Below, in pieces: positions 40,271-52,938 of a DNA stretch of 64,000 nt. The position numbers and the translations under genes were made by a program. Position 1 is the first letter of the stretch. Each line of letters begins with the position of its first letter. This DNA is from Lota lota (Eukaryota > Chordata > Actinopteri > Gadiformes > Lotidae). Below the pieces are notes generated by a model. It searched no databases. It had not been told where the DNA came from and worked only from the letters and a program-made list of their open reading frames with translations. Where the stretch lies: positions 83,501 through 147,500 of the forward strand of contig JACYXH010000692.1 in assembly GCA_026745465.1 (NCBI GenBank), given 5' to 3'.

Positions 40271-41034
40271 TTAATAAAGATTAAACAATTATGATAACTA
40301 TTGTATTATCTTAGTTTATTGTCATTTTCAATGTAGTATAGACTATGCTTTATAACAAGCATAACAAATAATTGCTAGTATGCTGATTGGATTTCCCCCC
40401 TTTAATGCCATATGACGCCTGAAGTCCAGCTGCTAAGTTGCCGTACTTCTTACCGCTCCTCTTAATATCAGTGCAGACTGGCAGGGTAGGGCATGAAATG
40501 GCCTGGTAATGAAGCATTGTTTATTTTTATTTTATGACTTCAATTGATAGCATGAAACATATAATTTGTGAATGATTGGTGAGTGTTCATGCTTCCCTAT
40601 CTCCATCAGATAAATGGCAAATGTCATTGTGATAATACCACTATTGCCATTGTAGGGAGGCAATTTGCTGCTGACAACCACAAAAGGATGCCTATTGCCC
40701 ACGCAACAGAATCACCACAGCTGAAGACGGCATTGTTTGATTCAAAATGCCCATCAACAAACTTGTGTGTCTACGTTAATGCCATCGATGACTTCTGCAG
40801 ACGTAGCAGGGTCTTGAAGGGTTATCCCATTTCACAGGGGAAGATTTTAATCATCACCCTGTAACTCTGTTCTGAGGGGCAAGTCCGAAATGGAGGGGCA
40901 CTCAAAAAAGAGGGGTAGGGGTAAAAATAAGAAATGGGATTGGGCCTTGATGTCATTCAGGAGAGTCAACATTTTCAGATAACAATAATAGCTACAACTC
41001 AAGCCACTAGAGATTGCCAGTGGGAAAACGTACA
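40271..41034. other. intronic DNA without recognised features
   Basis: A 93-codon frame at 40583 has no recognised domain or homology that I can see. The rest is AT-rich and unremarkable. Confidence 0.3.
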
Positions 41035-41310
41035 TAGCTGCACCGTCTGAGCAGCGATTTATTTAATACTCGCGTCCCAAGGTTAGGCTTCCCGGACACA
41101 TATAGTATAACGTTATGGTGTGTGTGGCTGGTGAAGCTCCGTCTGAGCAGCAGTTAATTGAATGTCCGCGTCCGAGTTAGGGTTAGGCTTCCCTGACACC
41201 TATAGTATAACGCTACAGTGTTTGGCACATTTCATATACAACATTGCTCATTATAACACACATACACAACGACGATACAAAAAAGGTATCACAAAGTGTT
41301 CGTGGGTCAT
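41035..41310 (+). repeat. R2 tandem subrepeat, third locus
   Basis: Two units with CCGTCTGAGCAGC, CGCGTCC and TATAGTATAACGYTA match the subunit of the R2 copies, followed by TCATTATAACACAC-TACACAACGACG as in the other two. Confidence 0.65.
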
Positions 41311-41929
41311 AACCATGGGGATAACACACCCTCCTCTTTCCTAAAACTCAACCCAAAACATTTTTTTTTTAATCTCAGTGTTCGAATTCCAGCTGAAACA
41401 GTGGGTTCACTGGCTCTTTAAGACGACAAGCTAAACTCATCACCCGCATTGCTTACAGTGAGTGTTCTCCACGCTGCCTGGAAGTGTAGATAGCAGTTTG
41501 CAGGAGCAAACGAGCAGCACGAGATGGTCTAGCAGCAGCAGCAGAGTTTAACCAACAGAGCAGACAGATGGTGAAGACATGGCCCGCCCTACTCTGCCTC
41601 TCATTGTCTAATAATCGATGAATTGGATGAGATGTAGACCCCCCAAACTTTTTTCAGATCTACACAATTCTCGTGGATGCCCTATTTGATGTGAAAACTG
41701 CGAATTTCGCCAAAAGGTGACAAGTTTGCAGCCCTGGAATCAGGACAGGAGGATATTTATGACATTCATGTTGGGTGAACCCAGAGTTGAACCATTAAAG
41801 CTGACAATAATGCCTAGGCTTGAACTCACCACTGCAGTATTGTCTGTTAGAGGTAGATAAGATGATCTGAAGATCTGCATCTCCAGCTATATGAGTCAGC
41901 CTGTGCTTAAATATATCAACAAAGAAACA

Positions 41930-43295
41930 AAGCATTTCCACACTTTCATGGCCAACTGAGTGGCACCTTTAAGCGAAGCAACTAAGGTTGATCAGTGGAG
42001 GTACATCAACTCAGTGCAACCCCGCAGATGATGCCACCAGGTGTTCACCAGCTGACAAATTCTTTCTATATACTAGGTGGATCAAAATGATCTGACTTCC
42101 TGTGGAAATAAGAGCTGGAATGGCCCAAGCCTTTTGACTCCCAGCCCATTGCCTCAGAAACCAAAAGAGACTTTATCATGAACTTCATCACCCATTCAGA
42201 GTGTTCTACTAGCCAGCTCATGAATGCATTTTCCGACTGGACCAAACTTTCCGATGCTTGGTTCCTCAGACTCAGAACCACTCTACCTGAGCTAAGCAGA
42301 AAAAGGAAAGAGATCATGGCCTCTTAGGTTATTGGCAGGTCTTTCCCACAATCTGCAAAAGTGGAGGAGATGAGAAGGGCTAAAAGTGCAAAAGGGGCCC
42401 AAATCACTGTCAGTGAGTGACATTTCCAGAGCAGAATATGCCATCATGTCTTAAGGACAGAGGGACAGATTCAAGGAGGAAATCTCTCATTTGGAAAGCA
42501 GAGAGTCAGGTGTAAAGAGGACAAGCACACTCTACAGGAAGCCTCAGCCAAGCAGCCTTTCCTGGACAAATGAAACCTCAAGTCTTACTCTCTAAATGAT
42601 CAGCATGTATCAAAAATCTTTCTTTAATACATTCACAAACAACTTGGACATGTACCATATGCATTCAACTTTGCACAGAAATGACTGAATTACCAATGGA
42701 AACTAGTATTAAAGTATTATATATCGGATTGTGTGGTCTGTCTGCGCTTTCAAGGAAAGCCTTCTGAACAAAAAATGGCTGATTTATACCAGAAGACAGA
42801 ATTTGTCCCGACTTGCCCCCTTTACATGAAATTTTAACTTTTACCTGCATGGTCAGCAGAGCAGTACATTTAGAGGTTGCCTACTCCCTTAATACCAATT
42901 ATTGAATGAATGCCATCGATAGGTTCATGTGTTGCAGAGGCCAAGTACAAACTTCATCGGAGCTGAGCGGGAACTAAGGGAAACCATATCTGCTGTGGAC
43001 CACAGTAAGATCCAGGATGCCCTACAGCAAAAAGGTAGTGATTGGAAGCTCAATTCTCCTAGTGGATCCCATTATAGTGGTGCATGGGAGCATCTAATTA
43101 GGATGGTCAGGAAGGTCCTACAGATTCTACAACAACAGTCTTTAAATGACGAAAGGCTTCAAACCATCCTAAGTGAAGTAGAGGATTTTGGATAATGGCA
43201 AGAGTGACAAAGACCTACCCCGACAAGAAAGGACTTGTACGATCAGTACAGCTGAAGACAAAGATGGGAATGTTGGAACAAGCTACATCCAAGCT
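41930..43295 (+). pseudogene. pol: BEL/Pao pol remnant (linker and integrase)
   Basis: Broken plus-strand pieces follow BEL pol order: EATKVDQWRYINSVQPR near 41980, DRFKEEISHLESRESGVKR near 42470, MVSRAVHLEVAYSLNT near 42855, and NFIGAERELRETISAVDHSK near 42950. The last continues with EHLIRMVRKVLQILQQQSLN. After a deletion comes ARVTKTYPDKKGLVRSVQLK near 43200. The catalytic Glu region (GAWEHLIR) is readable, but stops and deletions are many. It is not from the 8.4-kb BEL copy, whose sequence differs. Confidence 0.75.
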
Positions 43296-43847
43296 TTTCC
43301 TGGTTTAAATGGTTGTGTAAAGGTTTAATTGAATCAAATGACATTTGATTTGTTTCGGAGACATTTAATGTATATAGGCTACACTAAGTGTATGTGTTGA
43401 GTCATTGACTCAAGACAACCGCGAGATCATTAAAGACCCACCTTCAAGCGGGTAGCCCTGTTGTTATGGGGACGCAAATCCCAGCCGCGCTGGGCTGCTG
43501 CGCCAAGTCAAACAGAGTCGAGCCAAGCCAGAATAGCATAAAGGAAAAAACGCTAAATGTGCAAAACATTTAAGAGGCCAGCTATGCACCTTGTTTACAT
43601 ATCAATTAATTTTCCTAAACATGCGTGTGTTGTTAAAATTCTAAAATGACATTACCAAACAAAATTATAAGCAAGTTCAAGTGTGTGTGTGTGTACATTA
43701 ATCAATTACAGTACATTCTTAAATGTATTAAATTATTATAAGCCACAGTTACTCTGTTTCTTCATGTTGGACTCATAGAATGTATAAAATAGGTTATACA
43801 TTTCTGCTATAATGTGAAATAATACAATACTTAAGTTATTCCTCAAA
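43296..43847. other. intronic DNA without recognised features
   Basis: Contains a short (GT)n run near 43681. Nothing else recognised. Confidence 0.3.
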
Positions 43848-44790
43848 GGTCCAGTGTGTAGAATATAGTAGAGACTAGCAGTGAGGTTGCAGATTCTTCT
43901 TTGTCATAGACACCATGGTCAAATGATATGGCGGATGTAACAGCCTATTTCAGTTTCTTACACAGTCCTCTTATTGCCCCCATAGTGGTAAACTGCATTC
44001 ATAGACCTATAATTATCTATCTGATGTATTGCTCATTCACCTCAATAGCAGTTGGCGCTACAAGCCAATGTTTACTTGCACTGCGGTACGTGAATATAGG
44101 TTGCTTTTGATAATATGATGGCGTGCAGCTGTATTGCAACAGTTTAGTTTTGGATACCAACTTTCTCTGAAAGAGTGAAAGCCTACCTTTAATTATCGAA
44201 TGGGGAAACTACCTCAACAAGTCTACCTCTCCAAAACAATATTAAAGAATGCACACCTACTTATCATTTCACCCCGGCCCTCATCCGCAAACTGCCATCT
44301 GTACACTATTTCAAACTAGTATTAAAAAGTGAATCGGAGTGTGCTCGTCTTCACTAGGCTATATGAGGAGCGTCTGAAAGAGGGTTAAGCTTCTCGGACG
44401 CTTGTAGTGTAATACCATGCTATGTGTATCCATATATGGAGCTCTGTATGTGCAGCAATTGATGTTGATGTCTGCGTCCAAGAGGGGTTTAAGCTTCTAG
44501 GACACATATAACAACACAGTGTGTGTGGATGTGTGGTAGTCTGTCTGGCCAGCGGTTGATTTTGATGTCCACGTCCAAGAGGTTTAAGCTTCTCGGATAG
44601 CCTAGTATAGTATAACGCCACGGTGTGTGGCGCATTACATGTGAAACGTTGCTCATTATAACGCACCTACACAACGACGGTACTAAAAAATAAATCACAA
44701 ATGGGTCGTAGCTGTGGGGATAACACAAATAATATGTTCATTTCTGCCAAGTCTGTTCCGCTAGATGCCACACAATTCTACAGACTACCT
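43848..44790 (+). repeat. dispersed repeat R2, copy b
   Basis: Starts AAAGGTCCAGTGTGTAGAA with GAGGTTGCAGATT. It holds three tandem units (near 44392, 44490 and 44584) of a roughly 95-bp module with TTAAGCTTCTCGGA and GATGTCCACGTCCAAGAGG, and ends near CAGACTACCTTTAAG. Confidence 0.7.
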
Positions 44791-44862
44791 TTAAGGGTAT
44801 TAAATATTTCAATATACAAGCTCATGTTCCTTATTGTACAAATATCACAACACAGCTCATAC

Positions 44863-44904
44863 CTTCAGCGTTTCCTTTTTCATTCTTCTCATCATATTCT
44901 TCAT
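44863..44904 (-). CDS. abcc1: abcc1 micro-exon (42 bp) of the acidic linker
   Basis: Encodes EEYDEKNEKGNAE between acceptor tgtgtag (before ATGAAG) and donor GCTGAAG before GTATGA. Both borders split codons in a way that restores phase with 45181-45364 and 27692-27743. The acidic composition fits the regulatory linker after NBD1. Confidence 0.78.
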
Positions 44905-45055
44905 CTACACAGAAGGGCAGGGAAGACAAGTGAAAAAAAGTAAACAGATTATAATATAATAATAATTCAGAAAGAAACACGTGAAGATAATGTTAGTTTG
45001 AATTATAATTATGCTTTTCTTATCACTTTTCAGTCTGGAGATGGTGACTTAATTA

Positions 45056-45364
<309 letters not shown>

Positions 45365-45507
45365 CTAAATTAGATAAAGAAAATGTTGCAATCAAACAAG
45401 TAAAATGAAAAATGACACCAATTGGGAAAATGAAAAACATGATGTCCAACTACTACTAACAAATGTCATAAGTATCATTGAATAGCCCTAGCAACTTCAT
45501 GTTGTTA

Positions 45508-46149
<642 letters not shown>

Positions 46150-46390
46150 TAGATTTATTAGTGGGTTTGCAAAGCAAGCCATACTATTGTTATTCTTTCT
46201 TTTTATAAGTGTGGTTGCAAAGCAAGCCACACTATTCATATCGTGTTTCTTTTTATTAGTGTGGTTGCAAAGCAAGCCACACTATTGTTATCATGTTTCT
46301 TATTAGTGTGGTTGAAAAGCAAGCCACACTGTTGTTATCATATTTCTTCTTATTATTGTTATTAGTGTGGTTGCAAAGCAAGCCACTGCT
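46150..46390 (+). repeat. five-copy tandem hairpin repeat (GTGTGGTTGCAAAGCAAGCCACAC)
   Basis: Units start at about 46161, 46209, 46259, 46306 and 46365. Each core GTGTGGTTGC-AAA-GCAAGCCACAC folds on itself with one bulge, and pyrimidine-rich spacers (ATTGTTATCATGTTTCTT) separate them. The fourth unit has a loop change. Confidence 0.9.
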
Positions 46391-46889
46391 ACTTTTAGAG
46401 ACCAACCATTGCAGACATTTTTTTAAATTAATATTTATAATATTAATATTTAATATGGAAAGTGAATGGGGCAAAAACACTTAAATCAACCAGTCCAAAC
46501 CTGAACACCTAAGAGTTGTCAAATTAAATAGGCATATGTAGACCGGAGGTAAGAATGTTTGGTACTGCTGTGACCACAGTGGGCGCTATAACTTGTGGTC
46601 AAACCTTAACGGCCACGCCCCGTTTTATAAAAAATTCTGAAACTTAGTGTCTGTACCTTATTTGACATGCTGAATCTTTTTGCCTCAAGGACCCATAAGG
46701 TCCGTCGGGATAGATTTAGCTGTACCTTGAAAGTTTTGGTAAACCTTGAAGAAATTGGATTTAATTTGGTTCACATGCTCCTTAATACTGCCCAACGTTA
46801 TGGTATTATTTTGATTTAGATTATTTTAAATTTGTTATTTAAATTAAAAATACAATTATGCAAATGAGCCGCCATTGTTCAATAACTTC
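46391..46889. other. repeat-like DNA between the hairpin array and R1 copy b
   Basis: Contains GACCACAGTGGGCGCTATAACTTG, similar in style to the R1 repeat, and probably belongs to the same larger unit. Confidence 0.35.
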
Positions 46890-47408
46890 CATGTCTGCTT
46901 CAGAGTACCCCAGGGAACTACAACTTGGTGGGCACATCATGGACATCCCCCTTAGGTAATGTGGAAAGTTTTGTAATAATAGCTAAAGAAATGACGTCAC
47001 AGGGTCAATTTCAAATAACCACTGTTGCAATTGCTCAGCGAGCTATTTATTATAATGGAGGTCAATGGGGATAAAACGCTAACTTCAAACATTCCGAAGT
47101 TGAACAAAGCAGAGTTGTCAAAGTTGGTACACGTATAGAAACCGCACTTAAGAAGGTCTCCAAAAAGAAAAGCACCACTTCGGCGACAGGGGGCGCTATA
47201 ACTCGCCATCAAAGAAAAACAATCAGCCCCGTTGTTGAATCAATCGCAAGTCGGCTTCAAAGCGGCCCAGGGACTTGAAGCTCGGGGTGCTCGCTCATTA
47301 GCCTTGCTAGCATTAGCATGTCAGCATGCTCACTGAATATTGCGCACACGATGAGTTTGCTCACACGCATTATCTTCAGAAAATGCAAATGTGGCGACAT
47401 GTCTAGTT
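46890..47408 (+). repeat. dispersed repeat R1, copy b
   Basis: Same-orientation relative of 3600-4112. Both contain TAGAAACCGC-like and GGCGACAGGGGGCGCTATAA blocks and the GCTAGCATTAGCATG palindrome. Confidence 0.7.
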
Positions 47409-47893
47409 TTAATTCTGTTTATCCATTATTTAAAAGTAGGCAATCTCAAAGATTTCCATTTCATTCTCTTTGGCGATTCCTATGGCGCTAAGCAGTAATT
47501 GAAGGTGTGCTTTGGCCTTCACTTCCCAGAAATCCAAACAGTGTTGCCTGTGTGACGTCAGTCAGTTGGCAGTTGGTTTACTGGCAACACTAGCAGAGAC
47601 ATGAAAAAACAGTATGCAGCTGTTGAAGAAGAGTTGAAGGATGACTCTGTCGCGTTAGCTCCGTCTACCCTCTCTGGTGGAACAACCACTGCTGGGTGAT
47701 GGAAATAGTGTCCAACCTGTGCCCCGCTAGTGCTTTTTCCTGGAAATGTCACCCGGTCATTCATAATACTACAAATGCAATGGCTTTCATCAGTGGGCCG
47801 TAGGCTCAATATCATTGTGTTGCCTCAATCGGCAATAGATAGTGGCTTAAAGTGTTAATCTCAAAACGTTTAGACCACTTTATCAGACATTTG
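47409..47893. other. intronic DNA without recognised features
   Basis: An 85-codon minus-strand frame (47815-47558) has no recognisable domain. Confidence 0.3.
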
Positions 47894-48264
47894 TGTCATG
47901 TTCCTGCTTTTATTCGGTGTTTTTGTCTGTTTATTTCACTTCCTGTTTTATTTTGAAATTTATCAGCTTCCTCAGTCCCCATGCATAAATACACACGAGT
48001 CCAATTTACCTGTGCCAGATTGTAATCGTTCGTTTGTTACTCACTCCAGCGTTATTCCCAGTGCTTGTTTTTTCTCAGTGTTCCTAGACAATTCCTAGTG
48101 CTTGTTCTTCCCAGTGTTACCAGACAATTGTTTTACTCCTGACGACGATATCTACCTGCCATTTTTGTTCCTTTGCCTGCATTTGTTCTTTGAACAATTA
48201 AATTCTCTTACCTGTTATTCCCTGTCCGAGTCGTGCATTTTGAGTCCGCCATTGTATCGTGATA
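47894..48264 (+). repeat. sushi-like copy 1 5' LTR
   Basis: Starts TGTCATGTTCCTGC and ends ATTGTATCGTGATA, diverged from the copy 2 LTR by small indels and substitutions. Confidence 0.85.
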
Positions 48265-48280
48265 GTACAATCTGGCCAGC

Positions 48281-50518
48281 ATGGACTCAGCCGACTCTGA
48301 AGTGGTTCAATCAGCTCTGCGCACTCAAGCTCAACGTCTGCAGCAGCAGGAAGAACAACTCCATATCTTTCGTAATGAGCTGGTGGCGACGACTAATCGC
48401 CAGGAGAACCAGGTGATGGGAGTGAGTGACCAGATTGCTCAGCTTGCCACTCAGTTTCAACGCCTCTCTACAAGGGAGTCGTCTACTGGTTCTGGAACGG
48501 AGAGAGGGGCCGCCGCCACTCCCGCTTCAACGTCTTCAAAGGGAGATTCTACGGAACCAAGGACTTCCTCTTTGCCGTTTCCGCATCTCGCTCGTCCAGA
48601 GAGATTTTCTGGGGATTCCGGAGATTGTATGGCATTCTTGACCCAGTGTGAACTCCATTTTGAGCTGCAGGCGGTCGCTTACCCTTCGGATAGAGCTAAA
48701 GTGGCGTTTATTATTTCACATCTTTCTGGAAGAGCAGAGTCATGGGCAGCAGCTGAGTGGAGCCAGAGGTCTGCGGTATGTGACTCTTATATATGCTTTA
48801 CTCTTACTTTTTCACGGATTTTTCAGCATGTTTCTCCCGGTAGGGAGGCTGCTCGTGCTTTGGTGGGATTACGACAAGCAAGATGAAGGGTTTCGGACTA
48901 CGCCATTGAGTTTTGCACTCTGGCTGTTGAGAGCGGCTGGAAGGCTTTGGCTCTTTCTGATTTATTCCTGTGTGGATTATCGGCTCAGGTGAAGGATCAC
49001 TTGGCACCTTTGGACTTACCAGCGGATTTGGATTCGCTTATAGCACTGGCTATTAAGATAGACAAACGACTGCTGGAAAGGGAGAGAGAGGAACATCATG
49101 GAAGCTGTTTTTCAAGTGACCGGCAGAGGGAGCATTGGTCATCCAGAACTGCTCAGCGGTCTCAAACTGCTTCGTCAGACCTTCTCTGTCCGAGGATGTC
49201 TACCTCCAGAGTTCTTCATGACACCTCTTCTTCCACACCAGAACTACGCCGACCTGGCCGTCCGGGATGCTGGCAGCTCGCAGGAGCCGATGCAGTTGGG
49301 TAGAGCTCGCCTTTCTCCAGAAGAGTGACAACGTCGCATGAGAGAGGGACGCTGTCTCTACTGCGCCCAGCTGGGTCATCGTATTGCATTCTGTCCAGTA
49401 AAAGACGGAGCTCATCAGTAAACCAGAGGGCGCTGGTGAGCCGTACACACATTCCTAGTTGTCCCTCTTGTCCCAAGGTTGAGGTCACCCTGACTAATGG
49501 TTCTGTTACACTTACGCAGGCGGTGTTAATGGATTCAGGCGCTGACACCTGCCTTATGGACACCAATCTCTCCAAGAAACTTATTTTGGACCCTGTTCGG
49601 CTTTCCAAACCATTGGAGGCAGCGGCTCTGGATGGCCAGCTACTCTAGAGGATTACGCACTGCACATCTCCAGTGACCGTGACTTTCTTGGATGGTCACA
49701 CTGAGACGTTAACTTTTCATCTGTTTGACTCTCCTGAACACCCGGTGGTTCTCGGGTTTCCGTGGCTCACATCTCACAATCCTCACATTGACTGGCTTTC
49801 GGGCAAGATTGTGGAATGGGGAGAAAACTGCAAACTGTCTTGTTTCGCCACGTGCATTGAGTTGGGTGGTAGTGAGACCGTTTCCATCAATGGCAGTCAG
49901 GAGGAACCGACATCGGATTTTCCTGATCTCACCGACGTTCCTGAATGCTACTTGGACTTAAGAGAGGTATTCAATAAGACTAAAGCCACTTCACTGCCCC
50001 CTCACAGACCTTATGACTGCGCCATTGATCTGCTGCCTGGTACATCCCCTCCCAAGGGCAGATTGTTTTCTCTGTCATCTCCTGAAATGGGCTCCATGAA
50101 GGAGTATGTGGGAGCTTCGCTTAAAGCTGGTATCATCCGTCCTTCTTCTTCTCCGGCTGGAGCTGGGTTTTTCTTCGTGGGTAAGAAGGACAAATCCCTA
50201 CGACCCTGTATTGATTACAGAGGGCTTCATGACATTACTTTAAAGAACCGTTACCCTTTACCTCTGATCGCTACTGCCTTTGAACTCCTGCAGGGGGCCA
50301 AGATTTTCACCAAGCTCGACCTCCGCAACGCTTATCACTTAGTCAGAATCAGAAGTGGTGATGAGTGGAAGACGGCATTCAATACTCCTACTGGTCATTA
50401 TGAGTATTTGGTAATGCCTTTTGGCCTCACCAACGCCCCTGCTGTGTTCCAGGCGTTGGTGAATGACGTTCTAAGAGACATGTTGAATGTTTTTGTGTTC
50501 GTCTACTTGGATGATATC
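48281..50518 (+). pseudogene. sushi-like copy 1 gag, protease and RT (broken)
   Basis: Gag starts MDSADSEVVQSALRTQ. A TGA at 48884-48886 replaces a codon that copy 2 reads as Arg. A second TGA at 49326-49328 and a one-base loss near 49410 follow, around the zinc-knuckle motif [14 protein letters not shown], and a TAG replaces a Trp codon near 49648. The protease motif [12 protein letters not shown] and reverse transcriptase up to YLDDI are readable. The frame is then cut by the inserted element at 50519 and its last 138 bp lie at 55315-55452. Confidence 0.9.
50514..50518. repeat. target-site duplication ATATC (left)
   Basis: Repeated at 55315-55319. In the uninterrupted copy 2 the sequence occurs once, within GATGATATCCTC. 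Confidence 0.95.
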
Positions 50519-50715
50519 TGTAGTTTTGTCAATAATGCAACCGAGTGAAAGTTGAACTTCTTTTTATTAACGTCCACAGCTTAACAGATATAGCGTCTAC
50601 CTGCCTCGAGTTCCCGCCGTATAACAATATCCATTTCCGGGGGCCGTCTCCCGAGAGCCACTCGTAGTACCGTAACACACTAGGGTCAAAACACTCAACT
50701 GTGCCAGTATCTACA
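50519..50715 (-). repeat. Gypsy C 3' LTR
   Basis: 197 bp. In element sense it starts TGTAGATACTGG and ends CAAAACTACA. Confidence 0.93.
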
Positions 50716-50939
50716 TCCCCCTTCTTTAGCTGTGGCTCCTGAACATGAGAAACATTGAACAGCATACGTCTGCACTAACAGCAGTTTTGTAATAGAAACA
50801 CAAATATGATCTGGTTGACATAAAATGAAGTGCGAGTGTCCCACAAGTAAATGCATTAACAGACTGGAACATTATGTATAACTCAAAGAACAAAGTGTTA
50901 TTCCAAACAGTTTGGATTCAATAGACTTGAGTAGCTCAT

Positions 50940-52936
50940 TCAGTTCATGTATTTTGTATTTGGCCTCGAGACTCTGCCGGACCTAGTGATATACATGGAA
51001 GTGGCAGCTTGAACTGGGTTTCTGGCCTGCGGTTCCACGTGTTGCTGGGATACACTGGTGGGAGGCTTTTCTAGACTTGGTAGTCTGTGACATTGTTCTG
51101 GTGGTGTTTGTTTAGTTGTTCCAGTCCCTTGTATTTTCTCCATGTCCACGTCGGGTGTGTATTCTCCTGTGTTCGATTCATCAGTGTACGTGGTGCTCCT
51201 TGAAGGCTGTGGCTCCATCACTGGCAGGATGTGGCGTCGGTTACGCCTGTATTCCTTCCCTTCAGAAACCACCACATATGAGCGTGGCTCATCACACTTT
51301 TGTTTCACGATTCCCACAGTGTTATGTCCCCTTTTTGTTTGGAGTCGTACCACCTGGTTTGGTGCCAGGGGGCGTAGTGGTTTGCTGGTCTTGTCGTAGT
51401 AGTGTTTTTGTGTCTGCCGCTTCTTTGTTAACTGTGCTTTGATGCTGGTCAGGGTTTTCGCAGCTGGTTTCAGCAATTGCTTGCAGACAGGCAGAATAGT
51501 CCGAGTGCGACGGGACAACAGCCTTTGTGCAGGTGAGCCCAGAGTGTTGTCTCGGGGCGTGTTTCGAATGCCGAGCAGATTCAGGTAGAAATCTGTCCCG
51601 TCTCTCGCTGTGACCTCCAACAGTTTCTTTGCACTCCTTACAGCCCTCTCACTGAGGCCATTGGACTGTGGATATTCAGGACTGCTTGTCACATGCTGGA
51701 AATCCCAGGATCGGCCAAAGTCATGGAAGGCCTGGCTAGTATACTGGGTGCCGTTGTCCGAGCATAGCTTCTGTGGGATCCCGTGGACAGAGAAATGGTG
51801 CTTTAGCTTGTCGATGATTGTCGATGATGACAGGCAGCTGAGCCGGTCCATCTCAAACCACCCAGAGTATGAATCAACAAGCACCAGGTAGTGGTGATTC
51901 CTCCATTCAAATATGTCTGTGGCGACGAGCGACCAGGGCAGATCCGGGACTGTGTGCAGTTTTAGCGGCTATTTTTGCTGGTGGGGCTTCAGGCTGTTGC
52001 AGACGCCGCATGCCATAATGACATCCTGAATGTCCTCATTTATTGATGGCCAGAAAACACTTTCCCTCGCCCTTCTCTTTGTGGATTCAACTCCTGGGTG
52101 TCCCATGTGTAGCACCTTCAAATACTCAGTGTGCTGGGCGGTGGGCACAACTGCCCTGTTTCCTTTCATGATGATCCCGTCTTCGACGGTGAGTACATCA
52201 CGGAAACCAAAGAATGGTCTCACCTCTGTAGGTACGCTGCACGGACGTCTTGGCCAGCCCTGTTGAATGAAGTGGGTGAGTTTCTGCAGCACTGTGTCTG
52301 CAGCAGTGTATTTACGGAGTTCTTCAAGACGCCGTGGAGATATCAGTTGAACTGTCATCACCTCGAACTCTGGCCGTTCTGGCCTCTGACGTTGCATCTT
52401 GGTGCACGGGAAAGGGTTCCGGCTAGGTAGAGGTGTTTTCCTTTCTTGTAGGTGAGAGTCAAGTTGAATTTTTGTAACTGTAGCATCATGCGTTGCAGGC
52501 GTGCTGGGATGGTGTGAAATGGTTTGTTGTGAATGGTGACCAAGGGCTGGTGGTCGGTCTCAATCGTGACCGGCTTGCCGTAGATGTAGTCATAAAACTT
52601 GTAGCAGGCGAAGACCACTGCTAGAAGTTCCTTCTCTATTTGCGCGTATCTCGTCTCCGTCTGGGTCAATGTGAGAGACGCGTATGCCACCGGGTTCCCC
52701 TCTTGGAGGCAGGCAGCCCCTAAACCATATTGTGAAGCATCACAGGTGAGCGTCACTGGTTGCCTTACATCATAGTAACGGAGTACAGGTGGGCTGCTGA
52801 TGCAGGTTTTGAGTTTGTCAAAAGCATTCTGTTGGTGCTCCGTCCAATTCCATACCACTTCCTTGTGAAGCAGCTGACGTAGCGGTGTGGTGAGTTCACT
52901 CAGGTTTGAGATGAATTTGCCCAAGTAGTTTACCAT
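50940..52936 (-). pseudogene. pol: Gypsy C RNase H and integrase (frame 2, with one stop)
   Basis: After a frameshift near 52990 the frame resumes with RFLGMVNYLGKFISNLSEL and RNase H (TLTCDASQYGLGAACLQEG). The integrase zinc finger follows (HMGHPGVESTKRRARESVFW to CGVCNSLKPH), then a TAG at 51967-51969. The core continues beyond the stop, with a catalytic Asp in LCSDNGTQYTS and Glu in PQSNGLSERAVRSAK. The C-terminus ends SRPNTKYMN. Apart from the frameshift and the stop it is complete. Confidence 0.88.
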
Positions 52937-52938
52937 CC

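Noticed and set aside
40583-40864. 93-codon frame as a gene
   Set aside because: No domain, no convincing splice context, and it lies in repeat-rich intronic DNA.
46150-46390. CRISPR-like array
   Set aside because: The spacers are similar to each other, the genome is vertebrate, and no cas genes exist here. It is a tandem hairpin repeat.
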